A stretch of DNA of 64,000 nucleotides from Paracoccus spongiarum (GCF_030732095.1 NZ_JAVAMQ010000001.1:248001-312000); one strand, 5' to 3'; shown: positions 11,108 to 21,799, counted from the stretch's first letter. A program made the numbers and translations. The notes: generated by a model from the sequence alone, not told the origin.

Positions 11108-11827
11108 GTGAAGCTGTTGGTCGGCCTTGGAAACCCGGGCGCGAAATATGCCGCGAACCGCCACAATATCGGCTTCATGGCCGTCGACCGGATCGCGGCG
11201 GATCATGGCTTCGGGCCGTGGAAGGCGCGCTTTCAGGGGGCGGCATCCGAGGGGCGGCTGGGGTCGGTGCGCGTCACCCTGCTGAAGCCGCAGACCTTCA
11301 TGAACCTGTCCGGGCAATCCGTGGGCGAGGCGATGCGCTATCTGAAGATCGCGCCCGGTGATGTCATCGTGCTGCATGACGAACTGGACCTTGCGCCCGG
11401 CAAATGCCGCGTCAAGCAGGGCGGCGGCCATGCCGGCCATAACGGGCTGCGCTCGATCCATCAGCATGTGGGCGCGGACTACATGCGGGTCAGGCTGGGG
11501 ATCGGGCATCCGGGCCACAAGGACCGCGTTGCGGGCCATGTGCTTTCGGATTTCGCCAAGGCCGATCAGGACTGGCTTGACGATCTGCTGCGCGGCGTGT
11601 CGGACGGGGTCGCGGCACTTGTCGCGGATGACACGGCGCGGTTCCTCAATGCCGTGGCCGCCCGCACCGCACCACCGCGCAGCGGGACCGGCCAGCGCGG
11701 CGGGGCGGCATCGGCCGACAGCCCCCGCGACCTGTCGGGGCCGGTGCAGCCGCAGCCCCGGCCCCAGCCCTCCGAACCGCAGAGTCTGGCCGACCGGCTG
11801 CGCGCCCTGTCCGACCGGTTCCGGTGA
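11108..11827 (+). CDS. pth: Peptidyl-tRNA hydrolase
   Basis: 239 residues, longer than the usual ~190. The extra length is a C-terminal Pro/Gln-rich tail from about residue 185 ending in a short helix [13 protein letters not shown]. Catalytic residues are visible: H19 in NRHNIGF, D91/D94 in LHDELDL and N66 in FMNLSGQ. It recycles peptidyl-tRNA dropped by ribosomes. It uses a GTG start. Its stop overlaps the GTG start of the DUF2332 gene. Rhodobacteraceae Pth proteins commonly carry such tails, whose role is unknown. Confidence 0.94.
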   Translation: MKLLVGLGNPGAKYAANRHNIGFMAVDRIAADHGFGPWKARFQGAASEGRLGSVRVTLLKPQTFMNLSGQSVGEAMRYLKIAPGDVIVLHDELDLAPGKCRVKQGGGHAGHNGLRSIHQHVGADYMRVRLGIGHPGHKDRVAGHVLSDFAKADQDWLDDLLRGVSDGVAALVADDTARFLNAVAARTAPPRSGTGQRGGAASADSPRDLSGPVQPQPRPQPSEPQSLADRLRALSDRFR

Positions 11828-12855
11828 CCCAGGCCGCCATCCGCGCGGCGTTTCGCGGCCAGGCCGAGGCCTGCCGCAGCTTGGGTTCCCCCTTCACCGC
11901 AGCGCTCTGCGAGATGCTGGCCGATGCGCTGTGGCCGGGCGGCGGGGCGGTGGCCGACCGCGTGCTGGGCTGGCAAGGCGATCCGACCGGTCGGGGCGAC
12001 TCGCTGCCGCTGCGGCTCTGCGGGGCGCTGCATGCGCTGGTGCTGCGCGAGACCGATCCCGCGCTGGCGGCCGCCTGGCAGGCGCGGCAGCCGGACCCCG
12101 CGGTGGTGCTGGCGGCCTTGTCGCGCCACGAAGCCGAGATCCTCGCCTGGCTGGACAGTCCGCCACAGACCAACGAGGTCGCGCGTGCTGCTGCGGTGAT
12201 CGGGGCCGCGCGGTTCCTGGCGGCGCGGCTGCCGCTGCCGCTGCGAGTTCTGGAACTGGGTGCCTCGGCGGGGCTGAACCTGAACTTCGCCCGCTATTAC
12301 CTGCTGCCGGGCCCCGATGCGCCGCTGCCGGCGGATGCGGTGCGGCTGACGCCCGACTGGTCGGGCACCCTGCCCGACGCGCCCCTTCGCGTCGCCGAGA
12401 CGCGCGGCGTCGACCTGCGCCCGGTCGATGCGCGGCGCGACGGGCTGCGCCTGATGGCCTATTGCTGGGCCGACCAGACCGAACGCATGCAGCGGCTGCG
12501 CGCGGCGCTGGCGGTCGCGCGGGCGCATCCGCCGCAGGTCGATGCCGGGGATGCCGGCGTGTGGCTGGCACACCGGCTTGCCATCGCCGCGCCGGGACGG
12601 CTGACCCTGGTCTTTCACACCATTGCCGCGCAGTATTTCCCGCCCGCCACGCGCCAGCAGGTCGCCGCCGCCCTGACGCGCGCCGCGGCCGTCGCAGGCC
12701 CGCGGGCGCCACTGGCGCATTTCGCGATGGAGGCCGATGGCGGCACAGGTGCGGCCCTGCGTCTGTCCCTGTGGGACGGCAGCTGCGAAGCCTGGGATCT
12801 GGGCCGCGCCGATTTCCATGGCCGCTGGATCGACTGGCGGCCCCGCCGCGTCTGA
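11824..12855 (+). CDS. DUF2332 family protein
   Basis: 343 residues. The N-terminal [20 protein letters not shown] and the central [19 protein letters not shown] (a glycine-rich, SAM-dependent-methyltransferase-like loop) fit the DUF2332 family, whose activity is not established. PDWSG and [20 protein letters not shown] are further family blocks. The GTG start overlaps the pth stop (GTGA), so it is translationally coupled to pth. No membrane or export signal is seen. Confidence 0.78.
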   Translation: MTQAAIRAAFRGQAEACRSLGSPFTAALCEMLADALWPGGGAVADRVLGWQGDPTGRGDSLPLRLCGALHALVLRETDPALAAAWQARQPDPAVVLAALSRHEAEILAWLDSPPQTNEVARAAAVIGAARFLAARLPLPLRVLELGASAGLNLNFARYYLLPGPDAPLPADAVRLTPDWSGTLPDAPLRVAETRGVDLRPVDARRDGLRLMAYCWADQTERMQRLRAALAVARAHPPQVDAGDAGVWLAHRLAIAAPGRLTLVFHTIAAQYFPPATRQQVAAALTRAAAVAGPRAPLAHFAMEADGGTGAALRLSLWDGSCEAWDLGRADFHGRWIDWRPRRV

Positions 12856-12926
12856 GCGGGGCGGGACGAAGGGGCTTGGCCTGCGACCTCGCGGGCAGTA
12901 GCCTTGCAGCATCGGAGGAGATCGTC

Positions 12927-13322
12927 ATGGAGCCATCGCTGAACGTCCTGGGCGGCACGCTCGAGCCCTGCTCGATGAGGCCGTTGACCGGCTTCTACCG
13001 CAATGGCTGCTGCGATACCGGGGCCAGCGACAGCGGCAGCCACACCGTCTGCGTGATCGTCACGGCCGAGTTCCTCGCCATGTCACGCTATCTGGGCAAC
13101 GACCTGTCGACGCCGCGGCCGGAATTCCAGTTTCCCGGCCTGAAGCCCGGCGACCGCTGGTGCCTCTGCGCCGCGCGCTTCCTGCAGGCGGCGCAGGAAT
13201 TCGCCGCGCCCAAGGTGGTGCTGGAGGCGACGCATCGCCGGGCGCTTGCCATCGTGCCGATGGAGCTGCTGCGCGCCCATGCGGTGACGGATGCGCAGGA
13301 TCAGGGCCCGCAGCAATCCTGA
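12927..13322 (+). CDS. DUF2237 family protein
   Basis: 131 residues. Conserved DUF2237 blocks are NVLGGTLEPCS, TGFYRNGCCDTG, DSGSHTVCVIVTAEFL, SRYLGNDLSTPRPEF and GDRWCLCAARF. Five or more conserved Cys suggest metal or redox chemistry, but the function is unknown. A GGAGGAG ribosome-binding site precedes the ATG by about seven bases. The gene is convergent with the acidic repeat protein, and the two share a hairpin between their ends. Confidence 0.85.
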   Translation: MEPSLNVLGGTLEPCSMRPLTGFYRNGCCDTGASDSGSHTVCVIVTAEFLAMSRYLGNDLSTPRPEFQFPGLKPGDRWCLCAARFLQAAQEFAAPKVVLEATHRRALAIVPMELLRAHAVTDAQDQGPQQS

Positions 13323-13375
13323 TCCGACCCGGCCGCTGATGCGCGCCGCTGTCCGGCCGGTGTCGCCGACAGGAA

Positions 13376-13407
13376 ACGGCCGGCGCGGGAGCTTCCGCAC
13401 CGGCCGT
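13376..13407. terminator. Hairpin between convergent genes
   Basis: ACGGCCGG and CCGGCCGT form an eight-bp stem with an imperfect inner extension. On the minus strand a short T-rich run (TTTCCT) follows, so it best fits a terminator of the acidic repeat gene. It could also serve the convergent DUF2237 gene. Confidence 0.5.
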
Positions 13408-13431
13408 CTCGCCATCAACAGGGTTTTCAGG

Positions 13432-14124
13432 TCAGCCGTTGCTGTCGCTGCCGCCGTCAGACCCGCCATCCGAACCGTCGCCATCCGAACCGTCGCTGTC
13501 CGAGCCGTCGCCGGCCGCCGCGTCGCTGCCGTCATCGCCGGCACCAGAGGCGTCACCATCGGCATCCCCGCCGGTCGCCCCATCATCCGCGGACCCGTCA
13601 TTGGTCGCCCCGTCATCGGTGGCCCCGTCATCGGTGCCATCATCCGTTGCGCCATCATCGGTGGAGCCATCGTCCGTTGCGTCGTCATCCGTTGCATCGT
13701 CATCCGTGGCATCGTCGCCGGCGGCAGCAGCCGGCGTGTCATCGCTTGAACTTGCCTCGGGATCGGGGCGAAGCTCTTCGCCGTTGACCGACACGAGGCT
13801 GCCATTCGCGACGCTGTAGACCAGCTCGATCGGCTCGCCGGCGCGGTTGGCGGTGATGGTCATCAGGGCGCCTTCACGCTTGATGTAGACATCGGTGAAG
13901 CCCTGCGCGATCAGCGTCTCGGCGATCTCCTGTTCGTTGTCCAGCTGGACGGCCATCGGCACGCCGGTCTCGGCCACGAAGCTGGCCGGGCCGTCAGCCT
14001 CCAGCGCGGGCGCCGGCACGATCACGGTCTCGGTCGTCTGGGCCAGCGCGGTGCCGCCAAGCAGTGCGGCAACTGCGGCGATGCGGCCGCCTGCGATCAG
14101 GGTCCTGAGGGTCGGGTTCTGCAT
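13432..14124 (-). CDS. Secreted protein with acidic ATDDG-type repeat tail
   Basis: 230 residues. A signal peptide ends near ALAQ (about residue 29). Residues ~55-115 look like a small PepSY-like fold (EIAETLIAQGFTDVYIKREG and the following strands). From about residue 125 the protein is almost pure Asp, Gly, Ser, Thr and Ala, in short repeats of the DDATDD and GATDDG kind. An AGGAGG-like site precedes the start. The acidic tail may bind calcium or be an extended linker. I do not recognise a named family, and the repeat makes copy-number change between strains likely. Confidence 0.75.
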   Translation of the reverse strand: MQNPTLRTLIAGGRIAAVAALLGGTALAQTTETVIVPAPALEADGPASFVAETGVPMAVQLDNEQEIAETLIAQGFTDVYIKREGALMTITANRAGEPIELVYSVANGSLVSVNGEELRPDPEASSSDDTPAAAAGDDATDDDATDDDATDDGSTDDGATDDGTDDGATDDGATNDGSADDGATGGDADGDASGAGDDGSDAAAGDGSDSDGSDGDGSDGGSDGGSDSNG

Positions 14125-14204
14125 GGTCTTGCCTCCGTCATGCGGTATGGCAAGAGAACGGCGCCGGGAGGGCGCCGGTTCACTGTCGTCACGCCACGTC
14201 ACCC

Positions 14205-14226
14205 GGTCGGCGGGGTCTTGCCGACC
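14205..14226 (-). terminator. Possible hairpin downstream of trpB
   Basis: GGTCGGC pairs with GCCGACC across an eight-base loop, 26 bp beyond the trpB stop in its direction of transcription. There is no T-run, so factor-independent termination is uncertain. Confidence 0.35.
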
Positions 14227-14251
14227 GCCCGCGACGGTGCCACGGCCCCGG

Positions 14252-15478
<1,227 letters not shown>

Positions 15479-15526
15479 GCTGTGCGCCCTTGCGGTTGGA
15501 ATGGATGTCGGCGGCCCGAGAACGGC

Positions 15527-15982
15527 CTAGAGCGGCTTCTTATAGCCGATATGGCTGGGCGTGAAGCCCATGCGCTCATAGAAGCGGTGCGCGTCGGTCC
15601 GCGCCCTGTTGGTGGTGAACTGGATCAGCCGGCATCCGGCGTCGCGGGCGCGGGCCTCGGCGTCGCGCATCAGTGCCGCGCCCAGGCCCATGCCGCGCAG
15701 CGCGGCCAGCACCCGGACGCCCTCGACCTGCGCACGGCGGCTGGCCGACAGCGACAGCCCGGAGATGAAGGTGATCTGATAGCAGGCAGCGACCTCGCCG
15801 GCGATCTCGGCCACGATCAGCAGGTTACCGGCCTCGGCCTGCATCGCCTCGAAGGCGGCCAGGTAGGGGGCTGGATCGGTCGCCTCGCGGGCCCGGCCCA
15901 GCACGTCATCGGCCAGCAGCGCGATGATCGCCGGGACATCGGCGCGAAGGGCGGGGCGGAAGACGGGGCGGACTGGCGGCAT
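15527..15982 (-). CDS. GNAT family N-acetyltransferase
   Basis: 151 residues with the GNAT order: N-terminal FRPALRADVPAIIALLADD, the acetyl-CoA pyrophosphate-binding loop RGMGLGAALM (about residues 95-105) and a C-terminal CRLIQFTTNRARTDAHRFYERMGF motif. The substrate is unknown; the HRFYERMGF ending is shared by small-molecule and protein acetyltransferases. It lies 48 bp upstream of trpB on the same strand, so it may be co-transcribed. Confidence 0.82.
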   Translation of the reverse strand: MPPVRPVFRPALRADVPAIIALLADDVLGRAREATDPAPYLAAFEAMQAEAGNLLIVAEIAGEVAACYQITFISGLSLSASRRAQVEGVRVLAALRGMGLGAALMRDAEARARDAGCRLIQFTTNRARTDAHRFYERMGFTPSHIGYKKPL

Positions 15983-16138
15983 GGCGTCATCCGGCGATCG
16001 GTGGCGGGGTGCCCGCGGGTTTGCGCCATCCTCACGGCTTCGTCAACGCAGGGGGTGCGTCGGATTGCCGCGGTCTTGCGTGGCTGTCGTCAAGGCGGTC
16101 GGCAAGCGGTCGCCCCAACCCCACAGGAAGGACGACCC

Positions 16139-16918
16139 ATGCACAGGATCATTGCCACCCTCATCGCGACCACGGCCATCAGCGGCGCGGCAGGTGCCGC
16201 GACCGTCATCGGCCTTGCCGGCGACCGCACCATCGTCAGGATCGACCCCGCCAGCGCCGCCGTGACCGGCATGATCGAGGTCAGCGGCGCCGACCGCCTG
16301 CTGGGCATCGACTACCGCCCCGCCAACGGGACCCTGATCGGCGTGACCGACAACCAGACCATCGTCACCATCGACCCCGAGACCGGCGCCGCGACCGAGA
16401 TCGCCGCCATGACCGCGCAACTGCCGATCGCCGAGGGCGCGCCGGTCATCGTCGATGTGAACCCGGCCGCCGACAAGCTGCGCTTCATGTCGGGCACCAC
16501 CAACCATCGCGTCGACATGGACAGCGGCGAGGCGACGGTGGACGGCGCGCTGAACTGGGCCGAAGGCGACGCGAATGCCGGGGCGCCCTTCATGGTCGCG
16601 GGGACGGGCTATACCAACAGCCACGGCAAGCCCGAGACGACGGCGATGTTCAACATCGATGCCGCGCTGTCGTCGCTGTTGCAACAGACCGCGCCGAATG
16701 ACGGCACCAACGCCACGATCGGCAGCCTGGGCGTGGCCCTGGAGGGACCGATCGGCTTCGACGTGGCCGCCGACGGCGAGGGCGCCAACACGGCATGGCT
16801 GGCCGCGCTTGGCGGGCTGCACACCGTCGACCTCGAGACCGGCGCGGTCAGCGAAAGCTGGCAGATCGACGGGCTGGATGTCGCGCTGCGCGACATCACC
16901 GTCTGGCCGTCGATGTAG
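16139..16918 (+). CDS. DUF4394 domain-containing secreted protein
   Basis: 259 residues with a signal peptide ending at about residue 20 (AISGAAGA). The remainder is a DUF4394-type beta-propeller-like sequence, with repeating patterns such as RTIVRIDPASAAVTG, LLGIDYRPANGTLIGVTDN and YTNSHGKPETTAMFNID. Function is unknown. It lies between divergent and convergent minus-strand genes and appears monocistronic, interrupting what is often a trpB-trpF neighbourhood in relatives. Confidence 0.8.
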   Translation: MHRIIATLIATTAISGAAGAATVIGLAGDRTIVRIDPASAAVTGMIEVSGADRLLGIDYRPANGTLIGVTDNQTIVTIDPETGAATEIAAMTAQLPIAEGAPVIVDVNPAADKLRFMSGTTNHRVDMDSGEATVDGALNWAEGDANAGAPFMVAGTGYTNSHGKPETTAMFNIDAALSSLLQQTAPNDGTNATIGSLGVALEGPIGFDVAADGEGANTAWLAALGGLHTVDLETGAVSESWQIDGLDVALRDITVWPSM

Positions 16919-16945
16919 CGCCGGATCGGATGCCGCCGCCCCGCC

Positions 16946-17605
16946 TCAGCGCGGGGCGCCCACGGCCCCTGCGCGCGCGGCCGCCGCCACGAAGTCGCGG
17001 ATCAGCGCCGGGTCCTTCAGGCCGGGCGCGGTCTCGACCCCCGAGGACACGTCGACCGCCTGCGCGCCGGTCAGCCGGATCGCCTCGGCCACGTTCTGCG
17101 GAGTCAGCCCGCCCGCCAGCAGCCAGGGCCGAAGCCAGCGCCGCCCGACCAGCAGCCGCCAGTCGAAGGCCAGCCCGTTGCCGCCCGGCAGCACCGCGTC
17201 GCGCGGCGGCTTGGCATCGACCAGCAGCATGTCGGCCACCAGCCCGTAATCGGTCAGCGCCGGCAGGTCCGCCGCCGAGGCGATCCCCACCGCCTTCATC
17301 ACCGGCAGGCCGGTCAGCGCCCGGACCGCCGCCACCCGGTCGGGGGTCTCGTGGCCGTGCAGCTGGATCAGGTCCAGCGGCACCGTGGCCAGAACCGCCT
17401 GCAACAGCGCGTCGTCGGGATCGACGAACAGCCCGACGCGGGCGATGCCGGGCGGCACGGCACCGGCCAGCGCCGCCGCCCGGTCGGGCGTCACGGCACG
17501 GGGCGATTTCGGAAAGAACACGAGGCCGACATAGCGCGCCCCGGCATCGACCGCTGCCGCGACATGGTCGGGCGCGCTGAGCCCGCAGATCTTGACCTGC
17601 GCCAA
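16946..17605 (-). CDS. trpF: Phosphoribosylanthranilate isomerase
   Basis: 219 residues, a TIM barrel starting MAQVKICGL with the catalytic Cys at position 7. The general-acid Asp region and the phosphate-binding LLAGGLTPQNV and VDVSSGVE segments are present. It performs the Amadori step of tryptophan biosynthesis. The only upstream start is TTG at 17605, nine bases after the lapA stop, suggesting coupled and perhaps weak initiation. Confidence 0.93.
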   Translation of the reverse strand: MAQVKICGLSAPDHVAAAVDAGARYVGLVFFPKSPRAVTPDRAAALAGAVPPGIARVGLFVDPDDALLQAVLATVPLDLIQLHGHETPDRVAAVRALTGLPVMKAVGIASAADLPALTDYGLVADMLLVDAKPPRDAVLPGGNGLAFDWRLLVGRRWLRPWLLAGGLTPQNVAEAIRLTGAQAVDVSSGVETAPGLKDPALIRDFVAAAARAGAVGAPR

Positions 17606-17614
17606 GGACGGCGC

Positions 17615-18025
17615 CTAGCGCGGCGCCGGCAGCGCGGACCCGGACGCGGCCGGGCCGGTTGCGCCCGGCACGGCGCCTTTCGGACGATCAAGGATCGCCA
17701 GCACCTCGTCGCGGGGCGCGGCATGGCGGCTGCGCAGGTTGCCCACCTCGGATTCCAGCCGCGCGACCTCGGCGCTGCGCAGGCGCGCCTCGCGGCGGAT
17801 ATGGGCCTCGCGCAGGAATTCCCAGACCAGCCCTGCCAGCATGCCGCAGGCGAAGGCCAGGAAGATGATCAGGAACAGCGGCAGGTCCACGCTCCACTGA
17901 CCGCCAAGATACTGCCCGAAATTCGCGGGGAAGGCCGACAGGGTGACGATGTCGCGGTTGGCCAGCGCCACGGCGATCAGCACGATGGCCAGGAAGACGA
18001 CGAACAGAAGGCGGATGAAGCGCAT
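17615..18025 (-). CDS. lapA: LapA family membrane protein
   Basis: 136 residues. Two hydrophobic segments (about 3-22 and 45-68) are followed by a coiled coil (about 72-105) and a Pro/Ala-rich tail. This is the DUF1049/LapA layout: an inner-membrane protein that in gammaproteobacteria works with LapB to control LPS synthesis through LpxC turnover. Position between ihfB and trpF is the common Rhodobacteraceae arrangement. The role is extrapolated from the family. Confidence 0.8.
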   Translation of the reverse strand: MRFIRLLFVVFLAIVLIAVALANRDIVTLSAFPANFGQYLGGQWSVDLPLFLIIFLAFACGMLAGLVWEFLREAHIRREARLRSAEVARLESEVGNLRSRHAAPRDEVLAILDRPKGAVPGATGPAASGSALPAPR

Positions 18026-18095
18026 GGGATATCCTTGAACTGGCGCGGCCGTCCGGGGCCGGAGCGCGGCCGGGGCGTGTCGCAGTCTATGCCGG

Positions 18096-18380
18096 TCAGG
18101 CCTCGCCGTTCAACCGATCACGAAGCAGCTTGCCGGTCTTGAAGAAGGGAACGTGCTTTTCCTCGACATCGACGGATTCGCCGGTGCGCGGGTTGCGGCC
18201 GGTGCGCGCATCGCGCTTCTTGACCGAGAAGGCGCCGAAGCCGCGCAGCTCGACCCGGTCGCCGCGCGCCATGGCGTCGATGATCTCCTCGAAGACGGTG
18301 TTCACGATGCGCTCGACATCGCGGCGGAACAGATGCGGATTGTCGTCGGAAATCTTCTGGATCAGCTCGGATCGGATCAT
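18096..18380 (-). CDS. ihfB: Integration host factor subunit beta
   Basis: 94 residues. The HU/IHF fold is clear: [45 protein letters not shown] (the DNA-contacting arm with the intercalating Pro) and [16 protein letters not shown]. Beta rather than alpha is chosen because of the MIRSEL start and its position downstream of rpsA. It bends DNA with IhfA at promoters and recombination sites. Confidence 0.95.
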   Translation of the reverse strand: MIRSELIQKISDDNPHLFRRDVERIVNTVFEEIIDAMARGDRVELRGFGAFSVKKRDARTGRNPRTGESVDVEEKHVPFFKTGKLLRDRLNGEA

Positions 18381-18551
18381 CCCGTCCCCCCATTCAGCAC
18401 AATTGGACCATCGTGGCGTCGGAACCGGGCGCGGCAATCCGGTTCCCGACCCGCAGGAAACGCATCAATCTATTCTTCGGTTTCCTAGCGATGCCAGCTT
18501 TGGCAGGCCGGTGCAAGACGCTAGCGCCGCGCAACCCCCGACGCGCGCAAG

Positions 18552-18585
18552 AAAAAAGCCCGCCCCCCGGGTCAGGGGGACGGGC
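18552..18585 (-). terminator. Rho-independent terminator of rpsA
   Basis: On the minus strand GCCCG(T)CCCCC pairs with GGGGGGCGGGC over a short loop and is followed by six T residues. It lies 26 bp past the rpsA stop and separates rpsA from ihfB. Confidence 0.85.
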
Positions 18586-18610
18586 CGTTCATGGCGGCGA
18601 AACGCCCGGC

Positions 18611-20290
18611 TCAGCCGTTGCGGTTCAGCGCCGCGCCGAGGATGTCGCCCAGCGAGGCACCCGAATCCGAGCTGCCATACTGGTCGATCGCCTCCTTCTC
18701 TTCGGCGATCTCGCGGGCCTTGATCGACAGGCCCAGACGGCGGGTCTTGGTGTCGATGTTGGTGACGCGGGCATCGACCTTGTCGCCGACCTGGAAGCGC
18801 TCGGGACGCTGGTCCTGACGGTCGCGCGCCAGATCGCTGCGGCGGATGAAGGACTTGACGCCGTTGTATTCGACCTCGACGCCGCCATCCTCGATCGCGG
18901 TGATCTCGACCGTGACGACCGAGCCACGCTTCACGCCGTCAACGGCTTCGGCCATGTGCTCGTTCTCGAGCGACTTGATCGACAGCGAGATGCGCTCTTT
19001 CTCGACATCCACGTCCTGGACGACGGCCTTGACGACATCGCCCTTGCGGAAGTCCTGGATCGCATCCTCGCCGCGGGCATCCCAGCTGATGTCCGACAGG
19101 TGCACCATGCCGTCGATATCGCCCTCGAGACCGACGAACAGACCGAATTCGGTGATGTTCTTGACCTCGCCCTCGATGACCGTGCCGGTCGGGTGGGTTT
19201 CGGCAAAGACATCCCACGGGTTGCGCATGGTCTGCTTGAGGCCCAGGGAGACGCGGCGCTTGGCCTCGTCGATCTCGAGCACCATGACCTCGACTTCCTG
19301 CGAGGTCGAGACGATCTTGCCCGGATGGACGTTCTTCTTGGTCCAGCTCATCTCCGAGACATGGACCAGACCCTCGACACCGGCTTCCAGTTCGACGAAG
19401 GCGCCGTAGTCGGTGATGTTGGTCACGCGGCCCTGATGGACCGAACCGATCGGGAACTTGTCGGCGACGGTGTCCCAGGGGTCGGCCTGCAGCTGCTTCA
19501 TGCCCAGGCTGATGCGGTGGCTGTCCTTGTTGATCTTGATGACCTGGACCTTCACCGTCTCGCCGATCGACAGGATCTCGGAGGGGTGGTTGACGCGGCG
19601 CCACGCCATGTCGGTGACGTGCAGCAGCCCGTCCACGCCGCCCAGATCGACGAAGGCGCCGTATTCGGTGATGTTCTTCACGACACCGTTGATCGACTGG
19701 CCCTCGGTCAGGTTGGCGATGACCTCGGCGCGCTGCTCGGCGCGGCTTTCCTCGAGGATGGCGCGGCGCGACACGACGATGTTGCCGCGGCGGCGATCCA
19801 TCTTGAGGATCTGGAACGGCTGCTTCAGGCCCATCAGCGGGCCGGCATCGCGCACCGGGCGGACATCGACCTGGCTGCCGGGCAGGAAGGCCACGGCGCC
19901 GCCCAGATCGACGGTGAAGCCACCCTTGACGCGCCCGAAGATGGCGCCTTCGACGCGCTCTTCATCGGCATAGGCCTTTTCCAGGCGATCCCAGGCTTCC
20001 TCGCGGCGGGCCTTCTCGCGGCTGATCGAGGCTTCGCCACGGGCGTTCTCGACGCGGTCCAGGTAAACCTCGACCTCGTCGCCGACCTTGATGCTGGCTT
20101 CCTCGCCGGGATTTGCGAATTCCTTCAGATCGACGCGGCCTTCCATCTTGTAGCCGACGTCGATGATGGCCTGCCCCGCCTCGATGGCGATGACGCGGCC
20201 CTTGACGACCGACCCCTCGTCGGGGGTGTCGATGTCGAGGCTTTCGTTCAGGAGGGCCTCGAATTCCTCCATGGTCGCTTTAGCGCACAT
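18611..20290 (-). CDS. rpsA: 30S ribosomal protein S1
   Basis: 559 residues with six S1 (OB-fold) repeats. The typical motifs recur as GAFVDLGGVDGLLHVTDMAW, GAFVELEAGVEGLVHVSEMSW and GLFVGLEGDIDGMVHLSDISW (partial renderings of repeats 3, 4 and 5). It binds mRNA upstream of the start codon and unfolds structured leaders. The start MCAKATMEEFEALL matches the alphaproteobacterial N-terminus. A 219-bp leader with a hairpin precedes it. cmk, its frequent neighbour, is absent; a CAP-RTX gene lies upstream instead. Confidence 0.96.
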   Translation of the reverse strand: MCAKATMEEFEALLNESLDIDTPDEGSVVKGRVIAIEAGQAIIDVGYKMEGRVDLKEFANPGEEASIKVGDEVEVYLDRVENARGEASISREKARREEAWDRLEKAYADEERVEGAIFGRVKGGFTVDLGGAVAFLPGSQVDVRPVRDAGPLMGLKQPFQILKMDRRRGNIVVSRRAILEESRAEQRAEVIANLTEGQSINGVVKNITEYGAFVDLGGVDGLLHVTDMAWRRVNHPSEILSIGETVKVQVIKINKDSHRISLGMKQLQADPWDTVADKFPIGSVHQGRVTNITDYGAFVELEAGVEGLVHVSEMSWTKKNVHPGKIVSTSQEVEVMVLEIDEAKRRVSLGLKQTMRNPWDVFAETHPTGTVIEGEVKNITEFGLFVGLEGDIDGMVHLSDISWDARGEDAIQDFRKGDVVKAVVQDVDVEKERISLSIKSLENEHMAEAVDGVKRGSVVTVEITAIEDGGVEVEYNGVKSFIRRSDLARDRQDQRPERFQVGDKVDARVTNIDTKTRRLGLSIKAREIAEEKEAIDQYGSSDSGASLGDILGAALNRNG

Positions 20291-20374
20291 ATGTATCCAG
20301 TTTCCTTTACGTCTGTCTTGCTGGCCTGACGGTTGGCTCCGCCGGTCTGTCTGGTGCCGATCTGGAACGACAAA

Positions 20375-20398
20375 GGGTCGCGGCGTGGCGCGCGACCC
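20375..20398 (-). terminator. Hairpin between the CAP-RTX gene and rpsA
   Basis: GGGTCGCG and CGCGACCC form an eight-bp perfect stem with an eight-base loop, followed on the minus strand by TTTG. It could terminate the upstream CAP-RTX gene or be part of the rpsA leader. The rest of 20291-20509 shows no gene. Confidence 0.45.
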
Positions 20399-20509
20399 GT
20401 CTTGCTGTGGCCTGTTGTGACCATGTCGTCCGATTGACTGCCGGTGGATATAGGCGCGCGGGCCGCCAAACTCAACGGAAAACTGCGCCCGCCGCGCCCG
20501 CAGGGGCCG

Positions 20510-21727
20510 TCACAGCAGGAAGATGTCCGAGGCGATCTGGTCGGCCCGCAGGTCGGTGCCCGCCAGGGTCAGCCGGTCGCCATCGCCGAAGTCGATGACC
20601 AGCCCCGCATCGGTCGCCCGGATGTGGTCCCTGACCAGCCCGCCCGGCGTCTCGCCCCGCAGCAGCGCGGGATCGATCACCAGCCGGTCGGTGCCGGGCC
20701 GGAAATCGGCGATCCGGTCGGCCCCGCCGCCGCGCGCGAAGACGAAGCTGTCGGCCCCGCCGCCCCCGTCCAGCAAATCGTTGCCGCGGTCGCCCGACAG
20801 CGTGTCGGCGCCGTCTCCGCCCGCCAGCCGGTCGCGCCCGGCCTCTCCGCGCATCAGGTCGTTGCCCCCGCCGCCGGCCAGCCGGTCATGGCCCGCGCCG
20901 CCGCGCAGCCCGTCATGGCCGCCCTCGCCCGCCAGCCCGTCGCGGCCGGTACCGCCCGTCAGCGCGTCGCCGCCCTGCCCGCCGCGCAGGTCGTCTGCCC
21001 CGCCCTGCCCCAGCAGCAGGTCGGCGCCCGCCCCGCCCTGCAGCAGGTCGCGGCCGCCGCGCCCCGCGATCCAGTCGTCGCCGCCCCCGCCCGTGGCGCG
21101 ATCGGCCCCGCCGGTCAGGCTGAAATCGTCATTGCGGGCGGTACCGGCGAACGGCCCCGCGCCCGCGACCCGGATGCCGTCGAAATCGGCCAGCCAGTCG
21201 CTGCGGGCCGGTGCGGCGACGCCGATGCCGCCGATGCCCGAGAGCGCGAAGCTGCCATCCTCCGGCCGGGTCCGGCCGTCCGTATCGGCGAAGTTCTGCG
21301 TCACCATCAGCACGCGGTATTCCCGCCCGCCGGCGGTAAAGCCGCCGGTCTCGAGCCCGATCCCGATCAGGGTCGAGCGGTCATCGACGATATTGGCGTA
21401 GTGGCACGGGCTGTCCATCAGCATCTGGTGCAATTGCCGGATCTCGTCGCGCAGATCCGCCTCGCCCGAGACGCTGACATAGGCGATGTTCTCGGCCGTG
21501 CTCCACGACCCCGACAGGTCGAGACCGGCTGCGACCATGCGCTGCGACGCGGTCGATCCGCCCTGCCCAGTATGCGAAAAGACGTCCTCGGCCAGCATCC
21601 AGCGGCTGTGCCGCTCGGCCGAGGCGTTCAGCGACAAATCGACCGTCAGCGGGTCCAGGTCGTGCTGGGCGCGGCTGCGATTGACCAGGTCCACGAAATA
21701 GCGTTCGTCGGCGGTGGAAACGGACAT
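20510..21727 (-). CDS. CAP-domain protein with RTX calcium-binding repeats
   Basis: 405 residues. Residues ~5-140 form a CAP/SCP (PF00188-like) domain: DLVNRSRAQHDLDPLTVD, NASAERHSRWML, HTGQGGSTASQRM, AENIAY and HYANIVDDRSTLIGIGLETG. From about 200 to 320 there are a dozen or more glycine/aspartate-rich RTX nonapeptides (GGxGxDxL type). The C-terminus ends in a hydrophobic LL, as in type I secretion substrates. It is probably exported by an ABC-type secretion system, but none is encoded nearby. An AGAGG site supports the start at 21727. Confidence 0.82.
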   Translation of the reverse strand: MSVSTADERYFVDLVNRSRAQHDLDPLTVDLSLNASAERHSRWMLAEDVFSHTGQGGSTASQRMVAAGLDLSGSWSTAENIAYVSVSGEADLRDEIRQLHQMLMDSPCHYANIVDDRSTLIGIGLETGGFTAGGREYRVLMVTQNFADTDGRTRPEDGSFALSGIGGIGVAAPARSDWLADFDGIRVAGAGPFAGTARNDDFSLTGGADRATGGGGDDWIAGRGGRDLLQGGAGADLLLGQGGADDLRGGQGGDALTGGTGRDGLAGEGGHDGLRGGAGHDRLAGGGGNDLMRGEAGRDRLAGGDGADTLSGDRGNDLLDGGGGADSFVFARGGGADRIADFRPGTDRLVIDPALLRGETPGGLVRDHIRATDAGLVIDFGDGDRLTLAGTDLRADQIASDIFLL

Positions 21728-21799
21728 GGGCGGCCTCTCGGGCATGGGGTGACCCCGCAATCATAGCCCGCTTGATCCGGCGGCACGACCGGAAGATCC

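Noticed and set aside
20291-20509. Riboswitch or autogenous leader in front of rpsA
   Set aside because: Only one GC-rich hairpin can be seen; no known riboswitch core is recognisable.
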